Positions 25,723 through 34,857 are shown, counted from the first letter of the stretch. The stretch: 64,000 nt of DNA from Novosphingobium sp. 18050 (GCF_902706195.1 NZ_CACSJO010000018.1:56412-120411), one strand, 5' to 3'. Program-made: numbers and translations. The notes: generated by a model from the letters alone, not told the origin.

Positions 25723-27084
25723 TCAGGCGAAAGTCTTGAGCCGGTCGAGCGAACGGTTGGCGGCGCGCAGCACATCCTCGCGGCGGACCTGTGCAAGGCC
25801 TCCTCCGCGCACCACGGCGCGGCCTTCCACGAAGACGTCGCGCGCACCCGTGGGCGGGCTGAGCACGAGGCCGGCAACCTTGTCCCAGGCGCCGGTGGAG
25901 GAAATGTCGGCCATGTCCCAGATCGCGAAGTCGGCGCGCTTGCCCACCTCGAGCGAACCCACATCGCTGCGGCCCAGCACCTGCGCCCCGCCCCGCGTGG
26001 CGAGGTATAGCGCCTCGCGCGGGTCGAAGCGGTCGGCGCCGTGCGTCACGCGCTGGAGCAGCATAGCCTGCCGCGCCTCGTTCAGAAGGTGGCCGGAATC
26101 GTTGGAGGCCGACCCATCGACGCCAAGGCCCAGCGGCACGCCGGCGTCCATCATCGCCCGCAGCGGCGCGATGCCGGAGCCGAGGCGGCAGTTCGAGCAG
26201 GGGCAATGGGCCACGCCCGTGCCGGTACGCGCGAAAAGGGCGATTTCGGCCGGGTCGAGCTGAACGCAATGGGCTTGCCACACATCGGGGCCGGTCCAGC
26301 CCAGCCCTTCGGCATATTCGCCCGGCCGACAACCGAAGCGTTCGAGCGAGAAGGCTACGTCGTCGGCGTCCTCGGCAAGGTGGGTGTGCAGCATCACGCC
26401 CTTGTCGCGCGCCAGCAAAGCAGCATCGCGCATCAGGTCCGTGCTCACGGAGAACGGCGAACAAGGTGCCACGGCGACGCGCAGCATGGCGCCGTCCCTG
26501 GGGTCGTGAAAGCGGTCGATCACGCGGATAGTGTCGGCCAGGATCGCCGGCTCCTCCTCAACCACGCTGTCGGGAGGCAGGCCGCCCTTGCTTTCCCCCA
26601 CGCTCATCGCGCCGCGCGTGGCGTGGAAGCGCAGGCCTACTTCCGCCGCGGCATGAATGGAATCGTCGAGCGTGACGCCGTCCGGGAACAAGTAGTGGTG
26701 GTCCGAACTCATCGTGCAGCCGGACAGCGCCAGTTCGGCAAGGCCGAGTTGGGTGGCCGCGAAAACGTCCTCGGGCCGGTACTGCGCCCAGATCGGGTAG
26801 AGCCGCCGCAGCCAGCCGAACAGCGAGACGTTGATCGCGCCGGGAAGCGCGCGCGTCAGCGTCTGGTACAGGTGATGATGGGTGTTGACGAGGCCGGGAG
26901 TAACGACGCACCCCTTCGCATCGATCACCTTGTCGGCGTCGTCGGCCAGCGGAGCAAGCTCGGCGCTCGTTCCCACCGCAAGCACGACGCCATCCCTCCA
27001 CGCCATCGCCCCATCGGCGATCTCTCGCCGCGCGTCGTCCATGCAGACCAGTGCATCGGCGTGGCGGACCAGCTTCAAACCCAT
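25723..27084 (-). CDS. 8-oxoguanine deaminase-like amidohydrolase
   Basis: A 453-residue cytosolic amidohydrolase of the ATZ/TRZ-guanine deaminase group. Zinc ligands are visible in NTHHHLYQTLTRA (His69, His71), LHTHLAEDADD and the conserved GVDGSASNDSGHLLNEARQ motif with the catalytic Asp. NTHHHLYQTLTRA and the ASNDSGHL segment match bacterial 8-oxoguanine deaminases, which convert 8-oxoguanine to urate; isoguanine or guanine are alternatives. Its ATG overlaps the stop of the NUP gene by one base (TGATG), and the NCS2 permease follows. This links the deaminase to purine uptake. Confidence 0.85.
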   Translation of the reverse strand: MGLKLVRHADALVCMDDARREIADGAMAWRDGVVLAVGTSAELAPLADDADKVIDAKGCVVTPGLVNTHHHLYQTLTRALPGAINVSLFGWLRRLYPIWAQYRPEDVFAATQLGLAELALSGCTMSSDHHYLFPDGVTLDDSIHAAAEVGLRFHATRGAMSVGESKGGLPPDSVVEEEPAILADTIRVIDRFHDPRDGAMLRVAVAPCSPFSVSTDLMRDAALLARDKGVMLHTHLAEDADDVAFSLERFGCRPGEYAEGLGWTGPDVWQAHCVQLDPAEIALFARTGTGVAHCPCSNCRLGSGIAPLRAMMDAGVPLGLGVDGSASNDSGHLLNEARQAMLLQRVTHGADRFDPREALYLATRGGAQVLGRSDVGSLEVGKRADFAIWDMADISSTGAWDKVAGLVLSPPTGARDVFVEGRAVVRGGGLAQVRREDVLRAANRSLDRLKTFA

Positions 27085-28190
27085 CAGGGCGTCGCGTCCT
27101 TGTAGCGGTCCCAGTTGCCCAGCAATTCGTCGACGACCTTGGAGCCTACGGTATAAAGGTTTTCCACTGCAGCCTCGAGCCCTGCATAGCCCTCGTTTTC
27201 GCTCAGGAGATAAGTCGCGGCATCGACGCCCGGAGGCGGCATCGTGAAGTTCGAGCCGGCGCGCACCACCAGTACGCGGTCGCGATCGGCCCGGCCGATG
27301 TTGTCGAGGTAGGTCATCGACTGCATCACGCCGGTGTCCTCCATCGCAGAGGTCACGAATTCACCCTTGCCGCTACTCCAGTACCGAACCCAGTCGTTGG
27401 CCCAGTCGGTCAGCTTTTCGCCATGCCAGAAAGTCATCGCCGAGAGCGTGTCGCCTTCCAGCACGAAGGGCGCTTCCTGTGCATGGGGGTAGCCGGAGAA
27501 CTTCGCGCGCTCGGCAGCAATGGCCGGCGTATCGGGAAGTTCGATATCCTTGGTGAGGTTGAAGGCCCACTTTTCGAGGGAGGGATTGACCTGGTACATT
27601 TCACCGCCCGAGGGATCGGGCTTGGTCGTCAGATCATTCGGCCCCTTGGTGTCGCGCGGAAAATAGCCACTTTTCCAGTTCGCCGGGATTTCGCGGGCGT
27701 CGATCTCATGGGCGAGATCTCCATCGACGACGTAGCGCGCCCAGGCAACCGAACCGATCGAGGCATCTTCAGGGTCGATACCGGCAATGCCCGCCACCAG
27801 CCAGTAGGCCTGAGTCAGATCGAAGCGCTGGTCGAGGCCGAGCGCCAGGGTCGCCGCCGTCGAACGGGCGGTGCCGATGCCGGTCACCATGCCCAGGACC
27901 TGCGTTTCGGGGTTGTAATAGAGGTCATGGAAGGACTGGGGGAAAGGAATGCGCTGGGTCAGTCCGCGGCGTGCCTTCCACAACTGGAACTCGCCGGCAA
28001 CGTCGCCCTCGTCCTTGCCGATCTCGAAAAGCGAAACGATCACCACTTTGACCGGCAGCGGATGGGCGCAAACGCCGCCCGGTTCGCAATCGGCAATCGA
28101 CGGCAGGGACGGTGCATCACCCGCGAATGCAGGGGCGGCTATGGACAGCATGGCGCCCGCTAACAGGGAGGCGAGCGTCTGGAAGCGCAT
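27084..28190 (-). CDS. Secreted NUP-family (purine nucleoside permease family) protein 1
   Basis: A 368-residue protein with a Sec signal peptide (hydrophobic LASLLAGAMLSIAAP, AFA cleavage near residue 23) and no other hydrophobic segment. It belongs to the NUP family (named after a Candida nucleoside permease), recognised by VKVVIVSLFEIGKDEGD, GEFQLW, TGIGTARSTAATLALGLD, YWLVAGIAGIDP and SAMEDTGVMQ. The GI-GID and MEDTG elements resemble the nucleoside phosphorylase fold, so a periplasmic nucleoside-cleaving role fits better than transport. Start ATG 28190 follows an AAAGG site. A second copy lies at 32428-33576. Confidence 0.82.
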   Translation of the reverse strand: MRFQTLASLLAGAMLSIAAPAFAGDAPSLPSIADCEPGGVCAHPLPVKVVIVSLFEIGKDEGDVAGEFQLWKARRGLTQRIPFPQSFHDLYYNPETQVLGMVTGIGTARSTAATLALGLDQRFDLTQAYWLVAGIAGIDPEDASIGSVAWARYVVDGDLAHEIDAREIPANWKSGYFPRDTKGPNDLTTKPDPSGGEMYQVNPSLEKWAFNLTKDIELPDTPAIAAERAKFSGYPHAQEAPFVLEGDTLSAMTFWHGEKLTDWANDWVRYWSSGKGEFVTSAMEDTGVMQSMTYLDNIGRADRDRVLVVRAGSNFTMPPPGVDAATYLLSENEGYAGLEAAVENLYTVGSKVVDELLGNWDRYKDATP

Positions 28191-28216
28191 GGTAAACCTT
28201 TCACAATTTTTATCGT

Positions 28217-28251
28217 CGCTGCCCCAACAACGTGAAAAGCCACGGGCAGCG
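28217..28251 (-). promoter_or_regulatory. Leader hairpin upstream of NUP gene 1
   Basis: CGCTGCCC and GGGCAGCG form an 8-bp stem in the 106-bp gap between the TonB receptor and NUP gene 1. It ends about 27 bp before the NUP start, so it may affect mRNA stability or translation. Confidence 0.4.
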
Positions 28252-28286
28252 AAAAATCGGGAGCGCCGGCCGAGGCGGGCGCTCCC
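28252..28286 (-). terminator. Intrinsic terminator after the TonB receptor
   Basis: Read on the minus strand, GGGAGCGC and GCGCTCCC form an 8-bp stem with a 12-nt loop, followed by GATTTTT. It lies 11 bp downstream of the receptor stop and would set the receptor mRNA level apart from the genes after it. Confidence 0.65.
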
Positions 28287-28296
28287 TTCAGTACCA

Positions 28297-30741
28297 TCAG
28301 AACTTGTACGAAACCGTGCCCTGGAAGCTGCGCGGCAGCTCCGGCAGAACAATGGTCGAACCGAACAGTTCGGTGAAGTTGGCGCGGAAGTACTTCTTGT
28401 CGGTGACGTTCTTGACGACGGCACGGAACACGAACGGCCCGGTCTCGTAAGAGGCCGAAAGGTCGAACTTGGTATAAGCCGGCAGCTTCACGACCTGCGA
28501 CGCCCCGGAGTAGACCGAGTCCACCTTCACCATGCTGCCCGCCAGCGCGATGCCGTTGTCGAAGGCATACGTCGCGGTCAGCGAGTAGAGGTTGGTCGGA
28601 ATACCCGCGCGGCGGGCATCGCCCTTCGTCAGGATCGGAATGTTGCCGATCGGCTGACCACCGAGGTAAAGCGCCGGGTTCGTCACGTTCACCAGATCCT
28701 CGATACCGAAGAAGCTGAACGTCTCTCCGGCTTCAAGCGCGGTCAGGTTCCAGACCTTGGTGCGCGTGTAACCACCGGTCAGGAGCAGGTGCTCATCCAC
28801 GGCCCAGCGGAACTCGGCTTCGAGGCCCTTGGTTTCGACAGCCTGGTTCACGGTCATCGACTGCGAACTGTAGTCGGTACGCTTCTGCTTGTAGACCGAA
28901 ACCGCCGCATAGAGGCGATCGTCGAGCCAGCTGCCCTTGATACCCGCCTCATAAAGCTTGGAGGCCGTGATCCAGGTGCCGTTCGCAAGATTGAACGGAT
29001 CGATCTCGGCGCCCTGGCCCGCGATGACCACCGACTGCCGCGCCGCAGTGACGTAGGGGATCAGGCCCAAGGGCAGCTTATAGTTGGCACTGGCAGACCA
29101 GGACCAGGCGCCGTCGCGGTCCTTCGCGCCGGAAATGGCCTTGGGTGCCTCCATGAACGCTTCCTGGAAGTTGGAGACGCCCTTGATGGTATCGTAGCGC
29201 GCACCCAGCGTTACATCGAGGCCGAACTTGAAGTCGAGGTCGACAAGGCCAGCGAAGCCCAGATCGGTGTAGTGCCCCTTGACGTAGGTATCGTAATTGC
29301 AGTTGCACTCGGTCGACAACAGGCGGTCGCTGGCGGGGGTGTAGCCTACGGTCAGGTCAACGCGGTGGAAGTATTCGTAGTTGAAGTCCTCACCGTGCTT
29401 GAAGTTCGTGTAGCGAATCGACGGCGACAGCTGGACCGAGAACTTGCCGGCATCGGTGTCGAAGACCTTCGAGACGACGATCTTGTCCTCAATCACGTAG
29501 GAATCGTGGAACTGGGAGAAGCCGTAGGCATTCTCGTTGATGTTCTTGTAACCGTCGTAGAACAGCTGGTTCTTGATTTCGATGTCGCCGGGGCCGGTCC
29601 AGATCAGATCGGCGTAGAGCGTAGTCGCCTTGTTATCGAGGCGGTCGTTCTTGCCCGTCAGCGTCGCGCGGCGGCTGAGCTTTGCGGTGCCGACATTGGT
29701 AAGTGCAAGCTCAGGATAGCTCGACGTGAAACAGGCATCGGTAAAGCCGCTGGGGCCGGTGCTGAAGCCGCCGCAACCGAACGTGCCGAAGACCGACAGG
29801 CCGCCGGGCATAGCCGCATTGATTTCCCCCACCGACATCTGACCGTCGCCGTTGGTGTCGAGCGACTGGGCCGCGCCGGTGATGTAGGTGCCGTTGTTGA
29901 CCAGGTCCTGCGTCAGGCGGTTCCAGCCGCCGTTCTGCTGGCCCTTGTAGTTCTGGTACATGCCGCCGAATTCAAGGCGCAGGTTCGGAGTAAGGTCGGT
30001 GTCGAACGAACCCTGCAGAATGGTCTGCTTGGTCGACATGTTGTCGTAGTAGCTGCCCGAATTCTCGACTTCCGCATAAAGGCTGTAGCCGAATTCCTGC
30101 GTGCCCAGCTTGCCGGGACCGCGAAGTTCGGCCGCGATGTCCGCCTTCGACCAGCTACCGCCGGTGAAGCTGATCTTGCCTTCGGGGCTGGAGAGGTAGG
30201 AACCACCCTGCACGCGCGCCGACTTGGGCACGAAGTTCATGTAACCGCCGGTCTTCGACGGGCCGTAGATCGGCGAGGCCGGGCCGCGTACGATGTCGAT
30301 GCGCTCCGAGGCGGCGATCGGCGTCGGGTAGTTGCCCGGGTTGTCGAGACGGCGCACGCCGCGGAAGTAGACCTCGCCGGGCGTGCCGCGAATGTCGAGC
30401 GCGCCGCCGACACCGAAGAACGAGTTGGTGAACGTGCCCGGCGACTGCGCGACAAGATCGTAGATATCGGTGATGCCGAAGCGTTCCATCTGCTCCGAGC
30501 TGATGGTGGACACCGAGCGCGGCGTCTCCGTCACCGTCTTGTCGAAGCCGAAAACGGTGCCGACGCCCTCAATCGGCAGCGCCCCCAGCGAGCCGGTGAC
30601 GACGATCTCGTTACCATCGGCGTTCGTCCCTGCGGCAGCCTGAGCAAAAGCCGGGACGGTCATCGCAGTGCAGCAAAGCAGCGCGCCAGAGATAGTTGCA
30701 CCTCGGAGCTTGCGCGTACTAAACTTTATCATATCCATCAT
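28297..30741 (-). CDS. TonB-dependent receptor with an EF-hand-like loop
   Basis: An 814-residue outer-membrane receptor. A signal peptide (ending AFAQA near residue 35) precedes a plug domain (EIVVTGSL, TPRSVSTISSEQMERFGI, DIRGTPGEVYFRGVRRLDN, ERIDIVRGPASPIYGPSKTGG) and a 22-strand barrel that ends in the aromatic SYKF expected for BAM insertion. Residues 295-306 read as a canonical EF-hand calcium loop (Asp1, Asn3, Asp5, Gly6, Ser9, Glu12), placed in an early extracellular loop of the barrel. It is flanked by secreted adenosine deaminase and NUP genes, so the substrate is probably a purine nucleoside or a nucleic-acid fragment. Siderophore transport is the main alternative. Confidence 0.87.
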   Translation of the reverse strand: MMDMIKFSTRKLRGATISGALLCCTAMTVPAFAQAAAGTNADGNEIVVTGSLGALPIEGVGTVFGFDKTVTETPRSVSTISSEQMERFGITDIYDLVAQSPGTFTNSFFGVGGALDIRGTPGEVYFRGVRRLDNPGNYPTPIAASERIDIVRGPASPIYGPSKTGGYMNFVPKSARVQGGSYLSSPEGKISFTGGSWSKADIAAELRGPGKLGTQEFGYSLYAEVENSGSYYDNMSTKQTILQGSFDTDLTPNLRLEFGGMYQNYKGQQNGGWNRLTQDLVNNGTYITGAAQSLDTNGDGQMSVGEINAAMPGGLSVFGTFGCGGFSTGPSGFTDACFTSSYPELALTNVGTAKLSRRATLTGKNDRLDNKATTLYADLIWTGPGDIEIKNQLFYDGYKNINENAYGFSQFHDSYVIEDKIVVSKVFDTDAGKFSVQLSPSIRYTNFKHGEDFNYEYFHRVDLTVGYTPASDRLLSTECNCNYDTYVKGHYTDLGFAGLVDLDFKFGLDVTLGARYDTIKGVSNFQEAFMEAPKAISGAKDRDGAWSWSASANYKLPLGLIPYVTAARQSVVIAGQGAEIDPFNLANGTWITASKLYEAGIKGSWLDDRLYAAVSVYKQKRTDYSSQSMTVNQAVETKGLEAEFRWAVDEHLLLTGGYTRTKVWNLTALEAGETFSFFGIEDLVNVTNPALYLGGQPIGNIPILTKGDARRAGIPTNLYSLTATYAFDNGIALAGSMVKVDSVYSGASQVVKLPAYTKFDLSASYETGPFVFRAVVKNVTDKKYFRANFTELFGSTIVLPELPRSFQGTVSYKF

Positions 30742-30883
30742 GTTATGCCCCCTGAACCAGTAGAAGCGCTGCAGTCACGCCCCTCCGTTCGTTAGTGTTG
30801 TATTCCCCCTCTCCCACTGCACTTCGTCTATGTTGCGGCGCATCATTGCACTGTTTCAGTCACCCGCGAAGACGTATTGAACG

Positions 30884-32431
30884 CTATTCTTCGTTTACCC
30901 CCCATTGCCTGCCGAAGCGTTCGAGCGAATGTTCGAATTTCTCGAAGTTCGTCTCAAGTCGCGCCTGCAGCCGGGCCTTTTCGCTACCCGCCAGAAAGGT
31001 CTTGCACCGCGCTTCGGCAAAACCGTCGGCACAGGGCTGGACGACATCGCCGTAACGACGGGCGCGCCACAGGCTGGCGCCCGGCGAGAAAGAATACTCC
31101 AGGCTGGCGCGCGCCATTTCCTTGAGATCGCCGTAGTGCAGGCCCTGCTGGGTGACGGCGCGCACGTACTCGTTGCTCATGTCGGAGCGCAGCACGCCCT
31201 CGTCATCGGTCGACAGCATGACGGGCACACCCATCGAGCGGTAGAGCTGTAGCGGATGATTGCCGCCTTCCACGCCCAGGATGACGGCATTGCTGGTCAG
31301 GTTTATTTCGACCGCGATGCCTTCGCGCGCCATGCGGGCCAGCGTTTCGGGGGCCTGGGCTTCGTAGGCGATATCGACGCCGTGGCCGATGCGCTTCGCT
31401 CCGGCATCGATGGCCTTGGCGATATGATCCTGAAGGTCGAGCGGGGGCACAAGCCCGAGCGCAAGTTCGCCCGCATGCATGGTCACCTTCACGTCGGGAT
31501 ATTTCGCCTCAAGAAAGCGGAACATCGCCATGTGCAGGTCGTAATCGCGCAGCGCGACCGGATCGTCCTCGGGCATGACAATGTTGACGCCCACGAATCG
31601 TGCATCCCTGTGCGCCAGCGCGAAGCCCGCGATGAGCGAGCGCCATGCCTGCGCCGGCGCCACGCCACGCATCGCCGAGTAAAGGTAGCGCACCGCGACA
31701 TCGCAGCCGGGCTTTGCCGCGGCAGTGCCGCACCCCAGCCGCTTGCGTGCCTCTGCGTCGTTGCGCGTGACGTCGGAGACGGTTTCGGCCAGCAGCCCCT
31801 CTACGGTCGCGATCTCGCGCTTGTAGGACGCGCCAAGCATGGATTCATCGATGGGTTCGTCGCCTCCGGCAGCCATATAGGCTGACAGCACGCCGGGATT
31901 GTACATCAGTTCGAGGTAGACGAGGTTGTTGCGCCCTGCGCTGGCGTAGGCATCCGCCAACCAGCGGGGCACGTCGCCGCCGAAAGCCGGACCGAATTTG
32001 CCGAAACTGGAGAAGAACTGGCTATGCCCGGAAATCAGGGCTGGCCCGATACCCTTCTGAAACCCGCGCGTCGAAATCGCATCGACCAGCTTCGCATAAG
32101 TGAACGGATCGCGCACCGCCATCGAGGCGATATTCCGCTCGGGGGCGCAGGGCTGCGGCACAATCCGGGTCAGCCCGTCATCCGCGCACATGCCCTTTTC
32201 CGCCGCAACCTTGAGGAAGTCCTCGGCATAGACCGACCCGCCGAGATGGTTATGCAGATCGCCGCCCTTGGGCATCGCCTGAAGCACCACGCGCAGCCGC
32301 CCGGCATTCCCCGAAACGGAATCCACCAGCGCCGAAGCAGCCGCTTCGCTCGCCGCATCGGCATGGGCGACCGGCGCCGCCAGCGGCAACGCGCTGCAGG
32401 TCGACATCAGGGCAAGAAACACACGCTTCAT
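30884..32431 (-). CDS. Secreted adenosine deaminase family protein
   Basis: A 515-residue adenosine deaminase-like enzyme with a signal peptide (residues 1-24, ending AHA-D), which places it in the periplasm or outside, unlike E. coli Add. Zinc ligands His60 and His62 lie in DLHNHLGGS, the catalytic pair in MHAGE, then a RIGHGVD motif, LTSNAVI and LSTDDEG with the metal Asp. Several Cys residues (CGTAAAKPGC, QPCADGFAEARC) may form disulfides, consistent with export. It is similar in idea to eukaryotic secreted ADA growth factors. ATG 32431 overlaps the NUP2 stop (ATGA). Product: inosine, the likely substrate of the neighbouring NUP proteins. Confidence 0.9.
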   Translation of the reverse strand: MKRVFLALMSTCSALPLAAPVAHADAASEAAASALVDSVSGNAGRLRVVLQAMPKGGDLHNHLGGSVYAEDFLKVAAEKGMCADDGLTRIVPQPCAPERNIASMAVRDPFTYAKLVDAISTRGFQKGIGPALISGHSQFFSSFGKFGPAFGGDVPRWLADAYASAGRNNLVYLELMYNPGVLSAYMAAGGDEPIDESMLGASYKREIATVEGLLAETVSDVTRNDAEARKRLGCGTAAAKPGCDVAVRYLYSAMRGVAPAQAWRSLIAGFALAHRDARFVGVNIVMPEDDPVALRDYDLHMAMFRFLEAKYPDVKVTMHAGELALGLVPPLDLQDHIAKAIDAGAKRIGHGVDIAYEAQAPETLARMAREGIAVEINLTSNAVILGVEGGNHPLQLYRSMGVPVMLSTDDEGVLRSDMSNEYVRAVTQQGLHYGDLKEMARASLEYSFSPGASLWRARRYGDVVQPCADGFAEARCKTFLAGSEKARLQARLETNFEKFEHSLERFGRQWGVNEE

Positions 32432-33576
32432 GGTGCGGGTGCCTCGGGAACGGTATCCTTGTAGATGTCCCAATGCGCGAGGAGTTCGTGTACGACCGGC
32501 GCGCCGACGCGGTAATTGGCCTCGAAGGCCACCTTCTGGCCCGCGCCCTCATTGGCGACGCTCTCCACCGCCGACACGCCAGGCGGCGGCATCGAGGGAT
32601 TGCTGCCGGTGCGCAGGACCAGCACGCGCGCCGGGTCCACCAGACCCTGCCTGGCCGCGATCTGCATGGCGCCGGCCATCGACTGGCTCTCCATGTTGGT
32701 CATCGCGAAACGGCCCTTGCCGCCGGTCCACAGGTTCACCCAGTCACGCGCCCACTGGGTGCGGCCCGGCCCGTGCCAGTAGCGCACCGAACCCAGCGTC
32801 TCACCCATGAGCACGAAGGGCGGCTTCTGCGCCTCGGGATAACCCTTCCAGCGCGCGCGATCCTTCTGCAGTTCGGCGTTGTCCGGGATCGGCACGTTCC
32901 TGGTCATGCCGTAAGCCCAGGACGCCAGCCCCTGGTTGAGCTTCACCGACATCGTCAGCTTGCCCGTATCGGTGAAGCCGGCGAAGTCCTCTGTCGCAGC
33001 GGGCAGCATGTTGGGCTTGGCGGCACCGATCGCGAAAAGGCCATAAGGCCAGTCCCTGGGGACCTCCCGATCGTCGAATTCACGCAGTGTATCGCCCTGC
33101 ACCACCCACCGCGACCAAGCCGCGCTGCCGACCGAGGCGACCTTGGGATCGACGCCGGAAATGCCGGTGAACAGCCAATACGTCTTGGTAAAGTCAAAGC
33201 GCGGGTCGACCAGCAACGCCATCAACTGTTCGGCAACGCCTCCCAGCATCGTATCCGGGCTGCCCCAGACCATTCCATAAAGCCCCTGCGCATTGCGCCG
33301 CAGCGGATGGAGCGGCCCCTTGAGCGGAATCACCTCATCAAGATGCTCCCGCTCGGCCCAGAGCTGGAATTCGCCCGGCGCATCACCCATGTCGGCGCCC
33401 GGCTCGAAATTGGCGATCACGATCACCTTGACCGGGATCGGCGTAACCTTGGGAATTGCGGGAACCGCCGGCTCGGCAGCGCCCAGCGAAGCCGGCGCGA
33501 GGGCACCCGCCGCACAGGCCAGCGCGAGCGCGCGCAAGCAGGCCCGCAAGGGGCGTCCAGATCGAATCACAGTCAT
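32428..33576 (-). CDS. Secreted NUP-family protein 2
   Basis: A 382-residue paralogue of the protein at 27084-28190, sharing PVKVIVIANFEPGADMGDAPGEFQLW, GVAEQLMALL, YWLFTGISGVDP, PYGLFAIGA and a TNMESQSMAGAM block in place of MEDTGVMQ. It has an Ala-rich signal peptide (residues about 10-33) and no membrane domain. The ATG at 33576 is preceded by GGGG; an earlier in-frame start crosses a structured leader. It is the first gene of the purine cluster and overlaps the adenosine deaminase gene, so the two are co-translated; a deamination-then-cleavage route (adenosine, inosine, hypoxanthine) is the simplest reading. Confidence 0.82.
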   Translation of the reverse strand: MTVIRSGRPLRACLRALALACAAGALAPASLGAAEPAVPAIPKVTPIPVKVIVIANFEPGADMGDAPGEFQLWAEREHLDEVIPLKGPLHPLRRNAQGLYGMVWGSPDTMLGGVAEQLMALLVDPRFDFTKTYWLFTGISGVDPKVASVGSAAWSRWVVQGDTLREFDDREVPRDWPYGLFAIGAAKPNMLPAATEDFAGFTDTGKLTMSVKLNQGLASWAYGMTRNVPIPDNAELQKDRARWKGYPEAQKPPFVLMGETLGSVRYWHGPGRTQWARDWVNLWTGGKGRFAMTNMESQSMAGAMQIAARQGLVDPARVLVLRTGSNPSMPPPGVSAVESVANEGAGQKVAFEANYRVGAPVVHELLAHWDIYKDTVPEAPAP

Positions 33577-33596
33577 TGTTACCCCAAGCCCCGCAA

Positions 33597-33656
33597 TCGG
33601 GGGCGCCTCGCCCATCGGATCTGGTGGTGAAACCCGATGGAAAAGAGCGCCCCCGG
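33597..33656 (-). promoter_or_regulatory. Nested hairpins in the leader of the purine operon
   Basis: An outer stem (GGGGGCGC at 33599-33606 with GCGCCCCC at 33647-33654) encloses an inner stem (CCATCGG at 33612-33618 with CCGATGG), upstream of the NUP2 start. The arrangement could be an RNA regulatory leader or an operator array. No known riboswitch consensus was recognised. Confidence 0.45.
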
Positions 33657-33680
33657 CCGAAAGTGCGGTTCCGAACAGTT

Positions 33681-33707
33681 CGATCCTTCAGGGAGAGCGA
33701 AGGATCG
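33681..33707. promoter_or_regulatory. Inverted repeat between LysR and the purine operon
   Basis: CGATCCTTC (33681-33689) and GAAGGATCG (33699-33707) are a perfect 9-bp inverted repeat with a 9-bp spacer in the divergent region. It could be the LysR operator or a hairpin in the leader. Confidence 0.45.
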
Positions 33708-33831
33708 GAGGGTCTTCCGGATCGCACCTTTCGGTGTTGTCAGGAGTGGTAAGGCACTTGACTTGCGCCGAGCAAACGCAATGAATCCCACGCAGCGTTG
33801 CAAAAATTAGAGCAGGTCCCAAAAATCCATC

Positions 33832-34773
33832 ATGCCCGCCTTTTCGCGTTTCCTTAGATACTTCATGGCGGTTGGCCGCCACGGCTCGATCCGCAAGGCA
33901 GCCGACGAACTCAATGTCTCCGCCTCGGCCATCGCGCGCCAGATCCTCAACGTCGAAGCCGACATCGGCACACCACTGTTCGAACGCCTGCCCACCGGCC
34001 TCAGGCTTACGGCCGCCGGAGAGATCATGATGGCGGCGGGCAACCGATGGCAAAAGAACATGGTCGACATCCGCGCCCAGATCGAGGACCTGCGCGGCCT
34101 CAAACGCGGCCACGTCGAAATGGCCATCATCGACGCGCTGGCGAAAGGTCACATCCCCGCCGCCGTCCGTGCCATCCAGGACCGTTACCCCGGCATCACC
34201 GTGGGCGTGCGCGTCCTTGGCAATGACGGCGTACGCAAGGCAGTAACCAGCGGCGAGGTCGACTTCGGTATCCTGTTCGAGCCGCAGTCCTACCGGGACC
34301 TGACCGTCCGCGCCTTCGTGGAGGTGGTGCTGGGCTTCGTCACGCCCATCGACCACCCACTGGCCGCGCGGCGCGAAGCCCGGTTCTCCGCCTGCAGTGG
34401 CTCCCCGCTGATCCTCCCGGCGGAAACGCTGGCGGTGGGCCAGCAGATCGAGGTGCTCGTGGGTGCGACCGGCATGGACGTGGAGCGCAAGGCGACCTCC
34501 GACAACATCCAGATGATCACCTCGCTGGTGCAGGAGGGCGTAGGCATCGGCATCCTCTCCTCGCTCGATATCATCGCAGAGGTTCAGGCCGGCAGACTTT
34601 CCTTCACCCGCATCTCCGACCCCCTGCTGCGACCGATGACGCTGGCGCTTTGCACAAATGCCGCGCGTACCCCTTCCTACGCCGCCGGGATCGTCCTGTC
34701 CGAGATCGAACTTGGCTTCGCGCAGCTCAGCTATCCCGATTCGATGCGCCCAAAAGTGCAAAACGGGGAGTGA
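33832..34773 (+). CDS. LysR-family transcriptional regulator of the purine locus
   Basis: A 313-residue LysR regulator. The N-terminal winged helix (FLRYFMAVGRHGSIRKAADELNVSASAIARQI, residues 5-40, then LFERLPTGLRLTAAGE) is followed by a periplasmic-binding-protein-like effector domain (residues about 90-300) with VDFGILFEP and LVQEGVGIGILS. It is divergent from the purine operon (255 bp apart), which is the usual position for a LysR activator of the neighbouring genes. The inducer is unknown; a purine base or nucleoside is the expectation. Confidence 0.9.
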   Translation: MPAFSRFLRYFMAVGRHGSIRKAADELNVSASAIARQILNVEADIGTPLFERLPTGLRLTAAGEIMMAAGNRWQKNMVDIRAQIEDLRGLKRGHVEMAIIDALAKGHIPAAVRAIQDRYPGITVGVRVLGNDGVRKAVTSGEVDFGILFEPQSYRDLTVRAFVEVVLGFVTPIDHPLAARREARFSACSGSPLILPAETLAVGQQIEVLVGATGMDVERKATSDNIQMITSLVQEGVGIGILSSLDIIAEVQAGRLSFTRISDPLLRPMTLALCTNAARTPSYAAGIVLSEIELGFAQLSYPDSMRPKVQNGE

Positions 34774-34857
34774 AGTCCCGCACACGATTGCTCTTGGCGC
34801 GCCGTGACGATATCGGCACTCCTTTCCCCACACATCGCCGTACAGGATTCGCGACTG

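Noticed and set aside
27949..30795. 948-residue open frame antisense to the TonB receptor
   Set aside because: Its codon pattern is the complement of the receptor gene and it shows no signal peptide or domain.
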